A stretch of DNA of 64,000 nucleotides. Source: Glutamicibacter sp. JC586 (lineage in GTDB: Bacteria; Actinomycetota; Actinomycetes; Actinomycetales; Micrococcaceae). The stretch spans positions 310,001-374,000 of the forward strand of contig NZ_VHIN01000005.1 of NCBI RefSeq assembly GCF_009805585.1. Direction: 5' to 3'. Each line of letters opens with the position of its first letter. The first letter of the stretch is position 1. Of the stretch, positions 62,720 to 64,000 are shown in pieces. The notes beneath the pieces are model-generated. The model searched no databases, was not told the origin of the DNA, and worked only from the letters and a program-made list of their open reading frames with translations. The position numbers were made by a program, and so were the translations under genes.

Positions 62720-64000
62720 ATGTCCACTGCGCAGAGCCATTCCGGCGAATCGAGTTTGCCCACACTGACCTCAGGGCCGCATTCCAAACGCCTAGGGCTG
62801 ATTTCGATTGTCGCGTGCTTCGGCGGACTGCTCTTTGGATATGACACCGGTGTTGCCAACGGTGCCGAAGGTCCGATGGCTGCTGAACTGGGACTGAACC
62901 TCTTGCAAGTCGGCGTCGTGATCAGCTCCTTGGTCTTCGCCGCAGCTGTCGGGGCGCTCGTCTCGGGCCAAATCGCCGATTCGTGGGGTCGACGCAAAAC
63001 CATCATCGCCTTAGCTGTCCTCTTTTTTGTGGGGACTCTCTTGGTGGTTCTTTCGCCTGCAAGTTCGGAACCAGGAACCTTTTCCGCGGCAGGGTTCAGT
63101 GTCCTCGTGGCTGGGCGAATCATGCTCGGTCTAGCTGTAGGCGGTGCGTCCACTGTGGTGCCCGTATACCTAGCTGAATTGGCACCCTATGAAATTCGCG
63201 GATCGATCACCGGTCGCAATGAGCTAGCTATTGTCGCCGGCCAGCTCGCCGCGTTCGTGATGAACGCAATCTTGGGCACTTGGCTTGGAGGAAGCCTGGA
63301 TGGTGTTTGGCGCATCATGTTCTCCATCTGTGCCTTGCCGGCTCTGGTGCTCTTCTTTGGAATGTTGCGGATGCCAGAATCGCCTCGCTGGCTCGTCGAA
63401 AATGGGGAATACGAAAAGGCCTACGATGTGCTCAAGACCGTACGTTCTGCTGATCGCGCGCTCGCCGAACTACACGAAATCCAGGTAGTTGCAGATAAGG
63501 AACAGCTAAAGAGCAAGCCCGTAGGTATCAAAGCTGTCCTCAGCAATAGATGGCTCGTGCGCATTGTCTGCGTCGGTATCGGTGTTGCGACCATGCAACA
63601 ACTCACCGGAATCAACTCGATCATGTACTACGGAACAAGAGTGCTTGAGGAAGCGGGCATGACCGCTGGGCAGGCAGTTTTGGCCAATATTACCTTCGGC
63701 ATTGTTGCCGTCATAGGTGGCATGATTGGTCTGCGCAATATGGATCGCTTGGATCGCCGGACGACCTTCATGACGGGGTTGTCACTGACTACCGTGTGCC
63801 ACCTGTTGGTGGCCTTTGCTAGCATGCTGCTGCCGGTGGGAAACCCGCTGCGCCCGATCATCATCTTGGTTCTGGTGGTAGCTTTTGTTGCTTCAATGCA
63901 GACTTTCCTCAGTGTTGCTGTCTGGGTCTGGCTGGCCGAAATTTTCCCGTTGCACATGCGTGGATTAGGTATTGGCATTTCGGTGTTCTTTGGCTGGGGT
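62720..64000 (+). CDS. Sugar porter family MFS transporter (partial, runs off the end)
   Basis: 427 codons are visible without a stop. After a 30-residue polar N-terminus come helix 1 (CFGGLLFGYDTGVANGA), motif GQIADSWGRRKT after helix 2, GRIMLGLAVGGASTVVPVY with LAELAPYEIRG, the PESPRWL motif near residue 215, MQQLTGINSIMYYG near 293 and VWLAEIFPLHMRG near 405: the full sugar-porter signature set. Likely a proton symporter for galactose, glucose, xylose or a polyol; the nearby gal genes favour hexose. AAAGGAG ribosome site. The last helices lie outside the window. Confidence 0.9.
   Translation, partial: MSTAQSHSGESSLPTLTSGPHSKRLGLISIVACFGGLLFGYDTGVANGAEGPMAAELGLNLLQVGVVISSLVFAAAVGALVSGQIADSWGRRKTIIALAVLFFVGTLLVVLSPASSEPGTFSAAGFSVLVAGRIMLGLAVGGASTVVPVYLAELAPYEIRGSITGRNELAIVAGQLAAFVMNAILGTWLGGSLDGVWRIMFSICALPALVLFFGMLRMPESPRWLVENGEYEKAYDVLKTVRSADRALAELHEIQVVADKEQLKSKPVGIKAVLSNRWLVRIVCVGIGVATMQQLTGINSIMYYGTRVLEEAGMTAGQAVLANITFGIVAVIGGMIGLRNMDRLDRRTTFMTGLSLTTVCHLLVAFASMLLPVGNPLRPIIILVLVVAFVASMQTFLSVAVWVWLAEIFPLHMRGLGIGISVFFGWG

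Overview
This window reads as chromosome from a moderately high-GC actinobacterium of the Micrococcaceae, closest in style to Arthrobacter or Glutamicibacter. The rpsF-ssb-rpsR-rplI block with dnaB further on, frequent GTG/TTG starts, many -10 elements placed 6-8 bases before a start codon (leaderless mRNAs) and an actinobacterial SAM-IV riboswitch all support this. The genus is an inference; no rRNA or tRNA gene lies in the window. Gene density is high and operons overlap by 4 bases in many places.

Layout. 0.1-2.2 kb (minus): a nonulosonic (sialic-type) acid pair, NeuB without a SAF domain and a NeuA fused to an intact HAD phosphatase. 2.4-5.3 kb: a membrane glycosyltransferase and a CrtI-like oxidoreductase. 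5.4-9.3 kb: an ABC exporter with its two-component system. 9.3-11.3 kb: a LapA-like protein and an M18 aminopeptidase. 11.6-15.3 kb: a lower-GC island with a small secreted protein, a terminator, a lipoprotein, an HlyD-like lipoprotein and a MacB-type ABC pair. 15.4-18.8 kb: a LURP-one protein, a membrane XRE regulator preceded by five 11-bp phased repeats, and an acyltransferase. 18.9-20.8 kb: ribosomal/SSB operon. 20.9-28.6 kb: PadR/HAAS pair, CoA transferase, lipoprotein, acyl-CoA synthetase group, and a flavin reductase behind a SAM-IV riboswitch. 28.6-30.6 kb: a dense cluster of DnaA-box-like sequences followed by dnaB. 30.7-37.1 kb: ZIP and MFS transporters, GNAT, pirin, an OhrR-like MarR regulator, a small gene with a palindromic operator, and a second two-component system.

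The most striking region is 37.15-45.7 kb (minus strand): a compact operon encoding a kinase, a HopA1-like protein, a previously uncalled 51-residue precursor peptide ending in Cys, a flavin Cys-decarboxylase, a degenerate kinase-like protein, two M16-type proteins, a 42-residue membrane protein and an ABC exporter. Together these match a class V lanthipeptide (lanthidin-like) pathway. A second short Cys-terminal peptide is encoded divergently at its edge.

45.8-51.7 kb: AHSA1 and NTF2-like proteins, SDR, AEC transporter, a two-repeat export protein broken by a one-base frameshift, and its divergent TetR regulator with a perfect 20-bp palindrome. 52-55.9 kb: urate degradation (uraD, hiuH, uricase, permease). 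56-64 kb: a truncated sugar-binding protein, a DeoR regulator, galT-galK-galE, a ROK glucokinase, a RutE-like nitroreductase and a sugar porter running off the end. The last block would take up galactose and convert it through the Leloir pathway.
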